DNA of 56,705 bases from NCBI GenBank assembly GCA_946479255.1, contig CAMLFK010000005.1, forward strand, positions 1 through 56,705. Reading direction: 5' to 3'. The stretch's first letter is position 1, and the number at the start of each line of letters is the position of its first letter. Source of the DNA: an uncultured Oxalobacteraceae bacterium (GTDB lineage Bacteria; Pseudomonadota; Gammaproteobacteria; Burkholderiales; Burkholderiaceae). Positions 35,218-44,107 of this stretch are shown piece by piece. Position numbers and translations under genes: made by a program. The notes under the pieces were generated by a model that was not told where the DNA came from, ran no database searches, and saw nothing but the letters and a program-made list of their open reading frames with translations.

Positions 35218-36129
35218 ATGCCCGCAAACACCGCACTGCCACAGACCATCGCACTTGTCGTGCGGCATAACACCGCCGGCATGCCGGACGCGGTCAGGAG
35301 CGTGGTCGGGTTCCTGCATGGCCTGGGCTACCGCGTCGTGCTGGAGGCCGCCACGGCCGCCCACCTTGGCCTGCCGGACATCGAAGCGATGAGCGCGGCC
35401 GGGATCGGCGAGGTGGCTTGTGCCGCCATCGTCATGGGCGGCGACGGCACCATGCTGGGCATCGCGCGCCAGCTGGCACCTTACGACGTGCCGCTGATCG
35501 GCATTAACCAGGGCCGGCTCGGTTTCATGACCGACATCCCGCTGGACCGCATGCTGCCGGTGCTGGGTGAAATTTTAAGTGGCAAGACCTTCGCCGAAAA
35601 GCGCACCCTGCTGGAAGGCCGCGTCATGCGCGACGGCGCCATGATCGCTTGCGGCCTGGCCGTCAACGACGTGGTGGTGGCGCGCGGCGCCGGCGCCGGC
35701 ATGGTCGAGCTGAAAGTCACGGTCGACGGCCACTTCATGTACAACCAGCGCTCGGACGGCCTGATCATCGCCACCCCGACCGGCTCGACCGCATACGCGC
35801 TGTCGGCCGGGGGCGCGCTGCTGCACCCCAGCCTGGGCGGCATCGGCCTGGTGCCGATCGCCCCGCATGCGCTGTCGAACCGGCCGATCGTGGTGCCCGA
35901 TTCCAGCGAGATCGTGGTGGAAATCGTCAGCGGGCGGGACAACAGCGTCAACTTCGACATGCAGACCTTTGCCAGCCTGCAGCACGGCGATCAGATCGTC
36001 ATCTCGCGCTCGCCCAATCACATCACCTTCCTGCATCCCGAGGGCTGGAGCTACTACGACACCCTGCGCGAAAAACTGCACTGGAACGAATATCCTTTGG
36101 GCGAAGGCAAGCTGGCCCACACTTACTGA
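35218..36129 (+). CDS. nadK: NAD kinase
   Basis: 303 residues. The catalytic GGDGT motif is present in VMGGDGTMLGIARQL, together with INQGRLGFMTDI and the donor-binding SDGLIIATPTGSTAYALSAGG. An NxxV-type NDVVVARG segment stands in place of the NE motif. The enzyme phosphorylates NAD to NADP in the cytoplasm and is essential in most bacteria. It begins a rightward run nadK-recN-hemH. In many Betaproteobacteria the heat-shock repressor gene hrcA lies divergent from nadK; here the divergent neighbour is the unrelated hydrophilic protein. Confidence 0.95.
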   Translation: MPANTALPQTIALVVRHNTAGMPDAVRSVVGFLHGLGYRVVLEAATAAHLGLPDIEAMSAAGIGEVACAAIVMGGDGTMLGIARQLAPYDVPLIGINQGRLGFMTDIPLDRMLPVLGEILSGKTFAEKRTLLEGRVMRDGAMIACGLAVNDVVVARGAGAGMVELKVTVDGHFMYNQRSDGLIIATPTGSTAYALSAGGALLHPSLGGIGLVPIAPHALSNRPIVVPDSSEIVVEIVSGRDNSVNFDMQTFASLQHGDQIVISRSPNHITFLHPEGWSYYDTLREKLHWNEYPLGEGKLAHTY

Positions 36130-36140
36130 ATTGATTCTTC

Positions 36141-37805
36141 ATGCTGCGTACCCTTACCATCCGCGATTTCGTCATCGTCGATACCATCGAACTTGAATTT
36201 TCCAGCGGCTTCTCGGTGTTCACCGGCGAGACTGGCGCCGGCAAGTCGATCCTGATCGACGCGCTCCAGCTGGCGCTGGGCGGCCGCGGCGACGCCAGCG
36301 TGGTGCGCGAAGGCGCCGCCAAGGCCGACATCAGCGCCGATTTTTCGGTCGGCGGGGCGGCCCAGGCCTGGCTGGAATTAAACGAATTCGCCCTTGAAGA
36401 CGGCGGGGCCTTGCTGCGCCGCGTGATCGACAATGCCGGCCGCTCCAAGGCCTTCATCAACGGCATCGCCGCGACCGCCACTCAGCTGCGCGACCTGGGC
36501 GAATTGCTGGTCGACATACATGGCCAGCATGCGCACCAGTCCTTGCTCAAGGCCGACGCCCAGCGCGTGCTGCTCGACAGCCAGGCGGCTTTCAAGGATG
36601 CCGCGGTGGCGGGCGACGCCCAGATTGTCGCGACGACTTATAAGGCATGGCGTGCGCTGGCACGCCAGCGCGAGGAATTCGAAACCAACGCCAAGAATGT
36701 GTTGCTGGAACGCGAGCGGCTGGAGTGGCAGGTGTCCGAACTGGAAAAGCTGGCTATCAAGCCGGGCGAGTGGGCCGAAATCGGTAACGAACACAGCCGC
36801 CTGTCGCATGCCGCCAGCCTGCTTGAAGGCGCGCAGGAAGCGCTGTCCGCCATTTCCGAATCGGATCATCCAATCCTGTCGCAACTGTCTTCGCTGACCG
36901 CCAAGATCGGCAAGCTGGTTGATGTGGATGCCCAATTGCAGCCTGTGCTCGATTGCATGGAGCCGGCGCGCATTCAGTTGCAGGAGGCGGTGTATGCCCT
37001 CAATAACTACCTGGACAAGGTCGAACTCGATCCGGCGCGGCTGCGCCATGTGGAGGCGCGGCTGGATGCGATTCACAGCACGGCGCGCAAGTTCCGCGTG
37101 ACGCCGGAAGAGTTGCCGGACGAGTATGCCAGCCTGTCGGAGCGGCTCAAGCAGCTGGCCGACGCCAGCGACGTGGAAGGCCTGCGCAAGCAGGAAGACA
37201 AGCTCAAGGGCGAATATCTGGAGGCAGCGGCGCGCCTGTCGCGCACCCGAGCCGGCGCGGCCAAGCTGCTCAGTACCCAGGTCACGGCGGCCATGCAGGA
37301 ACTGAACATGACCGGCGGCAGTTTCGTCGTTGGCCTCAATCCTTGTGAGCCGACCAGCCATGGCGTGGAGCAGGTGGAGTTCCTGGTGGCCGGCCACGCC
37401 GGCGTGGCGCCTCGGCCGCTGGCCAAGGTCGCCTCCGGTGGCGAACTGGCGCGCATTGCGCTGGCCATTTCCGTGATCACGTCGAATGCGACTACCACGC
37501 CGACCCTGATTTTCGATGAGGTCGACAGCGGTATTGGCGGCGGTGTGGCCGAGGTGGTTGGGCGACTGCTCAAGCGCCTGGGCCAGGACCGCCAGGTCTT
37601 GTGCGTGACCCACTTGCCGCAGGTGGCCAGCCAGGCGAATCAGCATTTCCAGGTGGCTAAGGGAACGACGGATGCTGGCAAGACTGTGTCGCGGATCGAT
37701 GTGCTTGATTCGAAGGCAAGGGTGGAGGAGGTTGCGCGTATGCTCGGTGGGCTGGAGATTACTGCGACAACCCGGAAGCATGCGCGGGAGTTGTTGGCGT
37801 CTTAG
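36141..37805 (+). CDS. recN: DNA repair protein RecN
   Basis: 554 residues of the SMC-like repair ATPase. Walker A is at 29-36 (GETGAGKS). A central coiled coil spans roughly 150-370 with an intervening hinge-like region. The C-terminal half has the ABC signature region ASGGELARIALAISV, Walker B LIFDEVDSGIGGGVAEVVG and the His-switch CVTHLPQVASQANQHF. RecN acts early at double-strand breaks, bringing ends or sisters together. It starts 11 bases after nadK, which supports a shared transcript. LexA control is known elsewhere, but no SOS box is visible in this short gap. Confidence 0.95.
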   Translation: MLRTLTIRDFVIVDTIELEFSSGFSVFTGETGAGKSILIDALQLALGGRGDASVVREGAAKADISADFSVGGAAQAWLELNEFALEDGGALLRRVIDNAGRSKAFINGIAATATQLRDLGELLVDIHGQHAHQSLLKADAQRVLLDSQAAFKDAAVAGDAQIVATTYKAWRALARQREEFETNAKNVLLERERLEWQVSELEKLAIKPGEWAEIGNEHSRLSHAASLLEGAQEALSAISESDHPILSQLSSLTAKIGKLVDVDAQLQPVLDCMEPARIQLQEAVYALNNYLDKVELDPARLRHVEARLDAIHSTARKFRVTPEELPDEYASLSERLKQLADASDVEGLRKQEDKLKGEYLEAAARLSRTRAGAAKLLSTQVTAAMQELNMTGGSFVVGLNPCEPTSHGVEQVEFLVAGHAGVAPRPLAKVASGGELARIALAISVITSNATTTPTLIFDEVDSGIGGGVAEVVGRLLKRLGQDRQVLCVTHLPQVASQANQHFQVAKGTTDAGKTVSRIDVLDSKARVEEVARMLGGLEITATTRKHARELLAS

Positions 37806-37816
37806 TGCTGCTCAGA

Positions 37817-37847
37817 TGCTATGCGTTTTCCCCATAGCACCTATAAT
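37817..37847 (+). promoter_or_regulatory. Candidate hemH promoter with a small inverted repeat
   Basis: TGCTATG-N9-CATAGCA (37817-37839) is followed at once by TATAAT at 37842-37847. The inverted repeat would cover the -35 of this promoter and might be an operator, or it may be a weak terminator for recN. No strong ribosome binding site precedes hemH. Confidence 0.35.
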
Positions 37848-37874
37848 AAATAGTTTCCCCCAATCATCTCCCTC

Positions 37875-38978
37875 ATGCCCTTCAAACCAGAACCCCAGCA
37901 CACCCACGGCACCGTTCCGCAGAGCGCCATCGTGCTGGTCAACCTCGGCACGCCGGATGCACCCACCCGCAAGGCGGTGCGGCGTTATTTGAAGGAATTC
38001 CTGTCCGATCCGCGCGTGGTGGAAATTCCCCGTGCCGTCTGGTGGTTCATCCTGAACCTGCTCATCCTGCCGTTCCGCTCCGGTAAATCGGCGGCCAAGT
38101 ATGCGCAGATCTGGACCCAGGAAGGCTCGCCGCTGAAGGTGCACACCCAGAAACAAGCCACCCTGCTGCGCGGCGCCCTGGGCGAGCGCGGCCACGACGG
38201 CATCAAGGTGGTGATGGCCATGCGCTACGGCTCGCCGTCGCTGCCGGAAGTACTGGATCAATTAAAAGCGGCCAACTGCGAGCGCATCGTGGTCCTGCCT
38301 GCCTATCCACAATATTCGGGTACCACGACCGCTTCGATCAACGACGCCGTGTTCGCCCACTACGCGCAGGTTCGCAACATTCCCGAGCTGCGCCTGGTGC
38401 GCAACTATCACGACCACGAAGGCTATATCCACGCGCTCTCCGAACTGATGGAGGCGCATTGGGAAGCCAACGGCCGGGGCGACAAGCTGGTGATGAGTTT
38501 TCACGGCGTGCCCAAGCGCACCCTGATGCTGGGCGACCCTTACCACTGCGAATGTTACAAGACCGCGCGACTGCTGGCGGCCAAGCTGCGCCTGAATCAG
38601 GACGACTACATCGTCACCTTCCAGTCACGCTTCGGCAAGGCGGAATGGCTGCAGCCCTACACCGCGCCAACCGTGCAGCAACTGGCCAGGGATGGCGTCA
38701 AGCGGGTGGACCTGATCTGCCCGGGCTTTACCAGCGACTGCCTGGAAACGTTGGAAGAAATCAATCTGGAAGTGCGGCATGACTTCATGGCGGCGGGCGG
38801 AGAGGATTTTCACTACATCCCCTGCCTGAACCAATCGCCGGCCTGGATTAATGGTCTGGCGGAAATCGCCGAGCAGCACCTGATCGGCTGGCCGACCATG
38901 ATGACGTCGATGCAGCGCGATGCGCAGAAGAAGGATTACGAGGCAGGCCGCGCACATGCGGCGCGGCTGGGGGCTTAA
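37875..38978 (+). CDS. hemH: Ferrochelatase
   Basis: 367 residues. Family marks are VLVNLGTPDAPTRKAVRRYL near the N-terminus, MRYGSPSLPEVLDQL, VLPAYPQYSGTTTASINDAV, the metal-chelating His in VMSFHGVPKRTL and TFQSRFGKAEWLQPYT, plus VDLICPGFTSDCLETLEEI with the catalytic Glu. The enzyme inserts Fe(II) into protoporphyrin IX at the inner membrane face, the last step of heme synthesis. It lies between recN and the chaperone genes and has its own TATAAT-like promoter. Its stop codon is embedded in the terminator stem shared with the small convergent gene. Confidence 0.95.
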   Translation: MPFKPEPQHTHGTVPQSAIVLVNLGTPDAPTRKAVRRYLKEFLSDPRVVEIPRAVWWFILNLLILPFRSGKSAAKYAQIWTQEGSPLKVHTQKQATLLRGALGERGHDGIKVVMAMRYGSPSLPEVLDQLKAANCERIVVLPAYPQYSGTTTASINDAVFAHYAQVRNIPELRLVRNYHDHEGYIHALSELMEAHWEANGRGDKLVMSFHGVPKRTLMLGDPYHCECYKTARLLAAKLRLNQDDYIVTFQSRFGKAEWLQPYTAPTVQQLARDGVKRVDLICPGFTSDCLETLEEINLEVRHDFMAAGGEDFHYIPCLNQSPAWINGLAEIAEQHLIGWPTMMTSMQRDAQKKDYEAGRAHAARLGA

Positions 38979-39003
38979 CAGGCGGACAATAGCCGCCTGT
39001 TAA
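38975..39003. terminator. Bidirectional terminator sharing both stop codons
   Basis: TTAACAGGCGG, a 7-base loop, then CCGCCTGTTAA: a perfect 11-bp stem flanked by AAAT on the right. Its left arm contains the TAA of hemH and its right arm the TAA of the leftward 38-codon gene. The symmetric design fits a terminator for two convergent genes. Confidence 0.75.
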
Positions 39004-39116
39004 AATAGCGGGCTGGGTACAAAACCTTGGGGTAAGACCTTCTCGGCGTAGACGATCCACGCCATCGCCAGGACTGTGTAGGCAACGATAATGGCGGCAA
39101 TCAACGGCAACTTCAT
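39000..39116 (-). CDS. Small single-helix membrane protein (38 residues)
   Basis: The frame begins MKLPLIAAIIVAYTVLAMAW and continues through IVYAEKVLPQGFVPSPLF to TAA. GGGAG lies 7 bases before the ATG. Residues about 3-23 form one hydrophobic helix with a positive N-terminus, followed by a short polar tail, as in many small inner-membrane proteins that modulate transporters or respiratory complexes. It converges on hemH and shares its terminator, which supports real transcription. I do not recognise a family. Confidence 0.55.
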   Translation of the reverse strand: MKLPLIAAIIVAYTVLAMAWIVYAEKVLPQGFVPSPLF

Positions 39117-39196
39117 CTCACGGCTCCCTCGCGCACACGAAAAACTTGTTGAAGTCATAGTAGGTCGGTCGCCGAAATAATGTATCCCCCAATTGC

Positions 39197-39220
39197 GTAA
39201 GATTTGTAAGCGCCGTTACA
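39197..39220. promoter_or_regulatory. Repeated GTAAG motif with inverted TTACA
   Basis: GTAAG-N4-GTAAG (39197-39210) overlaps the inverted repeat TGTAA-N6-TTACA (39205-39220). Ten-base-spaced direct repeats of this kind are typical of OmpR-type response regulator sites. It lies between the divergent small membrane protein gene and grpE. No regulator is assigned. Confidence 0.3.
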
Positions 39221-39242
39221 TCTGCGCGCCGTACATATATCC

Positions 39243-39270
39243 CTTGAAATTGTAGGATATAGCCCCATCT
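39243..39270 (+). promoter_or_regulatory. Sigma-32 heat-shock promoter of grpE
   Basis: CTTGAAA (39243-39249), 13 bases, then CCCCATCT (39263-39270): an exact match to the RpoH consensus CTTGAAA-N13..17-CCCCATNT. It is about 70 bases before the grpE start. No CIRCE (HrcA) element is visible nearby. Confidence 0.85.
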
Positions 39271-39339
39271 GGGTCGCTGTGTGGTTAGCAGGACACCCCC
39301 CAAATAACAGCCAAGTCTTTGATTCTAGGAGTTTTTTCG

Positions 39340-39879
39340 ATGCAAGACCAAGAAAATCAGGAAGTGTCTACTCCGCTGGAGGAAACCGTTCCGACATCGG
39401 CACCGGCACCATCCGCCGAGCCCAGCCTCGAAGAGCAGTTGAGCGCGACCGAAGCCAAGCTGGCCGAGATGCACGACGCCTTCATGCGCGCCAAGGCCGA
39501 GAGCGAGAACATCCGCCGCCGCGCCCAGGAAGACGTGAGCAAGGCACACAAGTTCGCCATCGAAGGTTTCGCCGAGGCCATGGTGCCGGTGCGTGACAGC
39601 CTGGAAATGGCGCTGAAGGTGGAAACCCCGTCGATCGAGTCGCTCAAGGAAGGTGTCGAAATGACCCTCAAGCAGCTCGCCTCGGCGTTCGAGAAAAACC
39701 GCCTGGTCGAAATCATGCCGCAGCAGGGCGACAAGCTGGACCCGAACAAGCACCAGGCCGTGGCCGTGGTGCCGGCCGACCAGGAAGCCAATACCGTTGT
39801 GACCGTGCTGCAAAAAGGCTACATGATCGCGGATCGCTTATTGCGTCCCGCCATCGTGACCGCCGCGCAAGCCAAGTAA
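39340..39879 (+). CDS. grpE: Nucleotide exchange factor GrpE
   Basis: 179 residues. An acidic, disordered N-terminus is followed by a long coiled coil ([20 protein letters not shown] with [14 protein letters not shown]) and the C-terminal beta domain ([16 protein letters not shown], then [20 protein letters not shown]). AGGAG lies 9-10 bases before this ATG; an in-frame ATG seven codons upstream contains that site and is rejected. GrpE releases ADP from DnaK. It has its own consensus sigma-32 promoter and lies 98 bases upstream of dnaK. Confidence 0.95.
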   Translation: MQDQENQEVSTPLEETVPTSAPAPSAEPSLEEQLSATEAKLAEMHDAFMRAKAESENIRRRAQEDVSKAHKFAIEGFAEAMVPVRDSLEMALKVETPSIESLKEGVEMTLKQLASAFEKNRLVEIMPQQGDKLDPNKHQAVAVVPADQEANTVVTVLQKGYMIADRLLRPAIVTAAQAK

Positions 39880-39908
39880 ATATTTACATCGCGTGGCGCA
39901 CGCAAGGT

Positions 39909-39936
39909 CTTGAAAGCGCGCAGTTTTTCCACATAT
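39909..39936 (+). promoter_or_regulatory. Sigma-32 promoter of dnaK
   Basis: CTTGAAA (39909-39915), 13 bases, then CCACATAT (39929-39936), one mismatch from the CCCCATNT consensus. It is located about 40 bases before the dnaK start, so dnaK can be heat-induced separately from grpE. Confidence 0.75.
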
Positions 39937-39977
39937 TCGTATCATCTGAAACTAAGTAATCAAAAGGACAACAAATC

Positions 39978-41921
39978 ATGGGCAGAATTATCGGTATCGA
40001 CCTGGGAACCACTAACTCCTGCGTCGCGATCATGGAAAATGGTCAGCCAAAGGTAATCGAGAACGCAGAAGGCGCGCGTACGACGCCTTCCATTATTGCT
40101 TACCAAGATGATGGCGAAATCCTGGTTGGCTCGCCGGCCAAGCGCCAGGCGGTGACCAATCCAAAGAACACCCTGTTTGCGGTCAAGCGCCTGATCGGCC
40201 GTAAGTTCGATGAGAAGGAAGTGCAGAAAGACATCGGTCTGATGCCTTACCAGATCATGAAGGCCGACAACGGCGACGCCTGGATCGGCGTGCGCGACAA
40301 GAAGCTGGCACCACCGCAAATTTCGGCGGAAGTGCTGCGCAAGATGAAGAAGACCGCTGAAGACTACCTGGGCGAAGAAGTGACCGAAGCGGTCATTACC
40401 GTACCGGCTTACTTCAACGACTCGCAGCGTCAGGCGACCAAGGATGCCGGCCGTATCGCCGGCCTGGACGTCAAGCGCATCATCAACGAGCCGACCGCGG
40501 CCGCGCTGGCTTTCGGCCTGGACAAGACCGACAAGGGCGACCGCAAGATCGCCGTGTATGACCTGGGCGGCGGTACCTTCGACGTGTCGATCATCGAAAT
40601 CGCCGACGTCGATGGCGAAAAGCAGTTCGAAGTGCTGTCGACCAATGGCGACACCTTCCTGGGCGGCGAAGACTTCGACCAGCGCGTGATCGACTACATC
40701 ATCGACGAATTCAAGAAGATCAACGGCCTGGACCTGAAGAAGGATCCGATCGCCCTGCAGCGCATCAAGGCTTCGGCCGAGCGCGCGAAGATCGAACTGT
40801 CGTCGTCGCAGCAGACCGAGATCAACGAGCCGTACATCGCCATGGCGAACGGCGCGCCGGTCCACCTGAACCTGAAGATGACCCGCGCCAAGCTGGAGTC
40901 GCTGGTGGAAGAGCTGATCACCGCCACCATCGAGCCATGCCGCATCGCCATCAAGGATGCCGGCGTGAAGGTATCGGACATCGACGACATCATCCTGGTC
41001 GGCGGTATGACCCGTATGCCGAAGGTGCAAGAGAAAGTCAAAGAGTTCTTCGGCAAGGATCCACGCAAGGACGTGAACCCGGACGAAGCCGTGGCCGTTG
41101 GCGCCGCGATCCAGGGCTCGGTGCTGTCGGGCGAGCGCAAGGACTTGCTGCTGCTGGACGTGACCCCGCTGTCGCTGGGTATCGAAACCCTGGGCGGCGT
41201 GATGACCAAGATGATCCAGAAGAACACCACGATCCCGACCAAGTTCTCGCAGGTGTTCTCGACCGCCGACGACAACCAGCCGGCCGTGACCATCAAGGTC
41301 TACCAGGGCGAGCGCGAAATCGCAGTGGGCAACAAGGCGCTGGGCGAGTTCAACCTGGAAGGCATCCCGCCGGCACCGCGCGGCACGCCGCAGATCGAAG
41401 TGACCTTCGACATCGACGCCAACGGCATCCTGCACGTGGGCGCGAAGGACAAGGCCACCGGTAAAGAGAACAAGATCACCATCAAGGCCAACTCGGGTCT
41501 GTCGGAAGACGAGATCCAGAAGATGGTGAAGGACGCCGAGCTGAACGCGGAAGAAGACAAGAAGGTCAAGGAACTGGCCGAGTCGCGCAACCAGGCCGAC
41601 GCGCTGGTGCACTCGACCCGCAAGTCGCTGACCGAATACGGCGACAAGCTGGAAGCCGGCGAGAAAGAAAAGATCGAAGCAGCAATCACCGATGTGGAAG
41701 CCTCGATCAAGTCGGGCGACAAGGGCGATATCGACGCCAAGGTCGCAGCCCTGTCGGCCGCTTCGCAAAAGCTGGGCGAGAAGATGTACGCCGACATGCA
41801 GGCGCAGCAGGCAGCCGGCGGTGACGCCGGTGCCCAGCAGGCTGGCGGCGACAGCGGTGCCAAGCCGGACCAGGACGACGTCGTCGATGCCGACTTCAAG
41901 GAAGTGAAAGACGCAAAGTAA
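39978..41921 (+). CDS. dnaK: Molecular chaperone DnaK (Hsp70)
   Basis: 647 residues, full length. The ATPase domain has [13 protein letters not shown] (3-15), the segment [40 protein letters not shown] and [19 protein letters not shown]. The linker [14 protein letters not shown] and the substrate-binding domain follow. The C-terminal tail ends in [13 protein letters not shown], the usual conserved end. AAGGAC precedes the ATG. DnaK binds unfolded segments in the cytoplasm, and works with GrpE upstream and DnaJ downstream. Confidence 0.98.
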   Translation: MGRIIGIDLGTTNSCVAIMENGQPKVIENAEGARTTPSIIAYQDDGEILVGSPAKRQAVTNPKNTLFAVKRLIGRKFDEKEVQKDIGLMPYQIMKADNGDAWIGVRDKKLAPPQISAEVLRKMKKTAEDYLGEEVTEAVITVPAYFNDSQRQATKDAGRIAGLDVKRIINEPTAAALAFGLDKTDKGDRKIAVYDLGGGTFDVSIIEIADVDGEKQFEVLSTNGDTFLGGEDFDQRVIDYIIDEFKKINGLDLKKDPIALQRIKASAERAKIELSSSQQTEINEPYIAMANGAPVHLNLKMTRAKLESLVEELITATIEPCRIAIKDAGVKVSDIDDIILVGGMTRMPKVQEKVKEFFGKDPRKDVNPDEAVAVGAAIQGSVLSGERKDLLLLDVTPLSLGIETLGGVMTKMIQKNTTIPTKFSQVFSTADDNQPAVTIKVYQGEREIAVGNKALGEFNLEGIPPAPRGTPQIEVTFDIDANGILHVGAKDKATGKENKITIKANSGLSEDEIQKMVKDAELNAEEDKKVKELAESRNQADALVHSTRKSLTEYGDKLEAGEKEKIEAAITDVEASIKSGDKGDIDAKVAALSAASQKLGEKMYADMQAQQAAGGDAGAQQAGGDSGAKPDQDDVVDADFKEVKDAK

Positions 41922-41944
41922 TACCCGGTTCGCAGCGAATCGGA

Positions 41945-41973
41945 CCGAGCCCCTTCGTGGGCTCGGTTTTTTT
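41945..41973 (+). terminator. Intrinsic terminator after dnaK
   Basis: CCGAGCCC, loop CTTCGT, then GGGCTCGG, followed by seven T. It is a strong factor-independent terminator 23 bases after the dnaK stop, so dnaJ is expected to depend on readthrough or on its own promoter in the 75 bases that follow. Confidence 0.9.
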
Positions 41974-42048
41974 GCGTAGACGGGATACCATCGCGGGATA
42001 CGTTTCGGTTTAGTTTTTTGGTTAGTCAGACAAGCAAGGTGCCGACAA

Positions 42049-43176
42049 ATGGCAAAGCGTGATTATTACGAGATCCTCGGGGTCGCGAAGAATGCTTCGG
42101 AAGAAGAAATCAAGAAGAGCTATCGCAAGCTCGCGATGAAATACCATCCGGACCGCAATCCGGACAGTAAGGAATCGGAAGAGAAGTTCAAGGAAGTCAA
42201 GGAAGCCTACGAGATGCTGACCAATCCGGAAAAGCGCGAGGCCTACGACCGTTACGGCCATGCCGGCGTCGATCCCAATATGGGTGGCGGCGGTGGCGGC
42301 GGTTTCGGCGGCGGCGGCTTTGCCGACAGTTTCGGCGATATCTTTGGCGACATCTTCGGTGGCGGCCGCGGCCGTTCGTCCGGTCCCCAGGTGTACCGCG
42401 GCGCCGACCTGCGCTACAACCTCGAAATTACCCTCGAACAGGCGGCGCACGGCTTCGACACCACCATCCGCGTGCCGAGCTGGGACAAGTGCGACACCTG
42501 CCATGGCACGGGCGCCAAGCCGGGCACCGCGCCGACCACCTGTACCACTTGCGCCGGCCACGGCCAGGTACGCATGCAGCAAGGTTTCTTCAGCATCCAG
42601 CAGACCTGCCCGAAATGCCACGGCAGCGGCAAGGTCATCACCGACCCGTGCGCACCTTGCGGCGGCCAGGGGCGCATCAAGCGCAACAAGACGCTGGAAG
42701 TGAAGATCCCTGCCGGCATCGATAACGGCATGCGCATCCGTTCGTCCGGTAACGGCGAACCGGGCACCAATGGCGGCCCGGCCGGCGACCTGTATGTGGA
42801 GATCCACATCAAGCCGCACGCCGTGTTCCAGCGCGAAGGCGACGACCTGCATTGCGAGATGCCGATTTCCTTCGTCAAGGCTACCCTGGGCGGCGAGATC
42901 GAAGTGCCTACGCTGACCGGCAAGGTATCGTTCACGATTCCTGAAGGTACCCAGTCGGGCAAGACCTTCCGCCTGAAGGGCAAGGGCATCAAGGGCGTGC
43001 GTTCCGGTTATGCGGGCGACCTGTTCTGCCACGTGGCGGTCGAGACCCCGGTCAAGCTGACCGAGAAGCAAAAGGACCTGCTGCGCGAGTTTGAGCGCCT
43101 GACCGTTGAAGGCGGCGCCAAGCACAGCCCGCAAAGCAAGGGCTGGATGGACAAAGTGAAAACCTTTTTCGAGTAA
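42049..43176 (+). CDS. dnaJ: Molecular chaperone DnaJ (Hsp40)
   Basis: 375 residues with the classic order. The J domain is at 1-70 with HPD in [11 protein letters not shown] Gly/Phe-rich linker ([18 protein letters not shown]) follows, then the zinc region with four CxxCxGxG-type repeats ([39 protein letters not shown]). The C-terminal substrate and dimerisation domains complete it. It stimulates DnaK ATPase and delivers clients. AAGG lies 9 bases before the ATG. No sigma-32 consensus is visible in its short upstream region. Confidence 0.97.
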   Translation: MAKRDYYEILGVAKNASEEEIKKSYRKLAMKYHPDRNPDSKESEEKFKEVKEAYEMLTNPEKREAYDRYGHAGVDPNMGGGGGGGFGGGGFADSFGDIFGDIFGGGRGRSSGPQVYRGADLRYNLEITLEQAAHGFDTTIRVPSWDKCDTCHGTGAKPGTAPTTCTTCAGHGQVRMQQGFFSIQQTCPKCHGSGKVITDPCAPCGGQGRIKRNKTLEVKIPAGIDNGMRIRSSGNGEPGTNGGPAGDLYVEIHIKPHAVFQREGDDLHCEMPISFVKATLGGEIEVPTLTGKVSFTIPEGTQSGKTFRLKGKGIKGVRSGYAGDLFCHVAVETPVKLTEKQKDLLREFERLTVEGGAKHSPQSKGWMDKVKTFFE

Positions 43177-43197
43177 GCCTGGACCCCAGGGCGAGCT

Positions 43198-43239
43198 GTA
43201 AAAAACCGTCAAGCGCGCGAGCCCTTGGCGGTTTTTTAC
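43198..43239. terminator. Terminator after dnaJ
   Basis: GTAAAAAACCG pairs with CGGTTTTTTAC around an inner region that includes CAAG/CTTG. The T run on the right and the A run on the left make it potentially bidirectional. Confidence 0.8.
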
Positions 43240-43277
43240 ATCTGGCCGCAGCGCTCATCGCGGTGAGCCAAATCGGT

Positions 43278-43353
43278 TAAAATAGCATCCTGCAAACGCC
43301 GTTCCCAATCCAACCGCTGCTTACCGGCTGCCATGCCGACAGCGGTTTTTTTT
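43278..43353 (+). promoter_or_regulatory. Carbonic anhydrase leader: -10 box and terminator-like hairpin
   Basis: TAAAAT at 43278-43283 is a good -10 (the -35 is weak). Downstream, AACCGCTG (43312-43319) pairs with CAGCGGTT (43340-43347) around an inner CGGC...GCCG stem, and the hairpin is followed by eight T in all (43346-43353). It therefore looks like an intrinsic terminator placed between promoter and gene, i.e. a possible attenuator. The carbonic anhydrase ATG is 18 bases further on. Confidence 0.5.
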
Positions 43354-43371
43354 CGAGCTCACAGGATCAAC

Positions 43372-44046
43372 ATGACCCAAGTAAATGACGATACCGAAGC
43401 CCTGTTCAAGCGTAACCGCGACTGGGCGGCTGCGATGGTGGCCAAGGACGCGAACTTTTTCAAAGGCCTGGCGGCCCAGCAGACCCCTGAATTCCTGTGG
43501 ATCGGCTGCTCCGACAGCCGCGTGCCGGCCAATGAACTGCTGGGCCTGGCGCCGGGCGAACTGTTCGTGCACCGTAACATCGCCAACGTCGTGGTCCATT
43601 CCGACCTGAACTGCCTGAGCGTTCTGCAATTCGCCATCGACGTGCTGAAGGTCAAGCACATCATCGTCTGCGGCCATTACGGCTGCTCGGGTGTGCACGC
43701 TGCCATGGTCAACAAGCGCGTCGGCCTGGCCGACAACTGGCTGCGCCATGTGCAAGACGTGCAGCAAAAGCACGACCGCTACCTGGGTGACGTGCTGCCC
43801 TCGAAAGAGCGCGCCGACCGCCTGTGCGAACTGAACGTCATCGAACAGGTTGTGAACACCGCCCAGACCACCATCGTCCAGGACGCGTGGGAACGCGGCC
43901 AGCAGCTGGCCGTGCACGGCTGGGTGTACGGCCTGCAGGACGGCTTGCTGCGAGACCTCAATATGTCCGTGAGCAGCGCCGACCAGCTGGCACCGAAGTC
44001 GCAAGCCCGTTTGAAGGCGTATGAGGACGGCATCGACGCTGCCTGA
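43372..44046 (+). CDS. can: Beta-class carbonic anhydrase
   Basis: 224 residues. Zinc ligands and active-site residues of the beta class are visible: Cys and Asp-Arg in IGCSDSRVPANELLGL, and His and Cys in VCGHYGCSGVHAAM, with HRNIANVVVHSDLNCLSVLQ between them. AGGA lies 7-8 bases before this ATG; an earlier in-frame ATG lies inside the leader hairpin and is rejected. The enzyme interconverts CO2 and bicarbonate in the cytoplasm to supply carboxylases. It resembles the E. coli Can type in length and motif. Confidence 0.95.
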   Translation: MTQVNDDTEALFKRNRDWAAAMVAKDANFFKGLAAQQTPEFLWIGCSDSRVPANELLGLAPGELFVHRNIANVVVHSDLNCLSVLQFAIDVLKVKHIIVCGHYGCSGVHAAMVNKRVGLADNWLRHVQDVQQKHDRYLGDVLPSKERADRLCELNVIEQVVNTAQTTIVQDAWERGQQLAVHGWVYGLQDGLLRDLNMSVSSADQLAPKSQARLKAYEDGIDAA

Positions 44047-44107
44047 TCCATTGCCCAAATAGAAAAAATGATATGCTGACCCTCCAACCATTAGATGGAG
44101 CAAGGTA

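Noticed and set aside
39117..39339. CIRCE/HrcA operator upstream of grpE
   Set aside because: I looked for TTAGCACTC-N9-GAGTGCTAA-like symmetry and found none; only the sigma-32 promoter is convincing.
39960..41768. 602-codon open frame on the minus strand opposite dnaK
   Set aside because: It is the antisense shadow of a highly biased GC-rich coding sequence; its product is low-complexity and has no ribosome site or family features.
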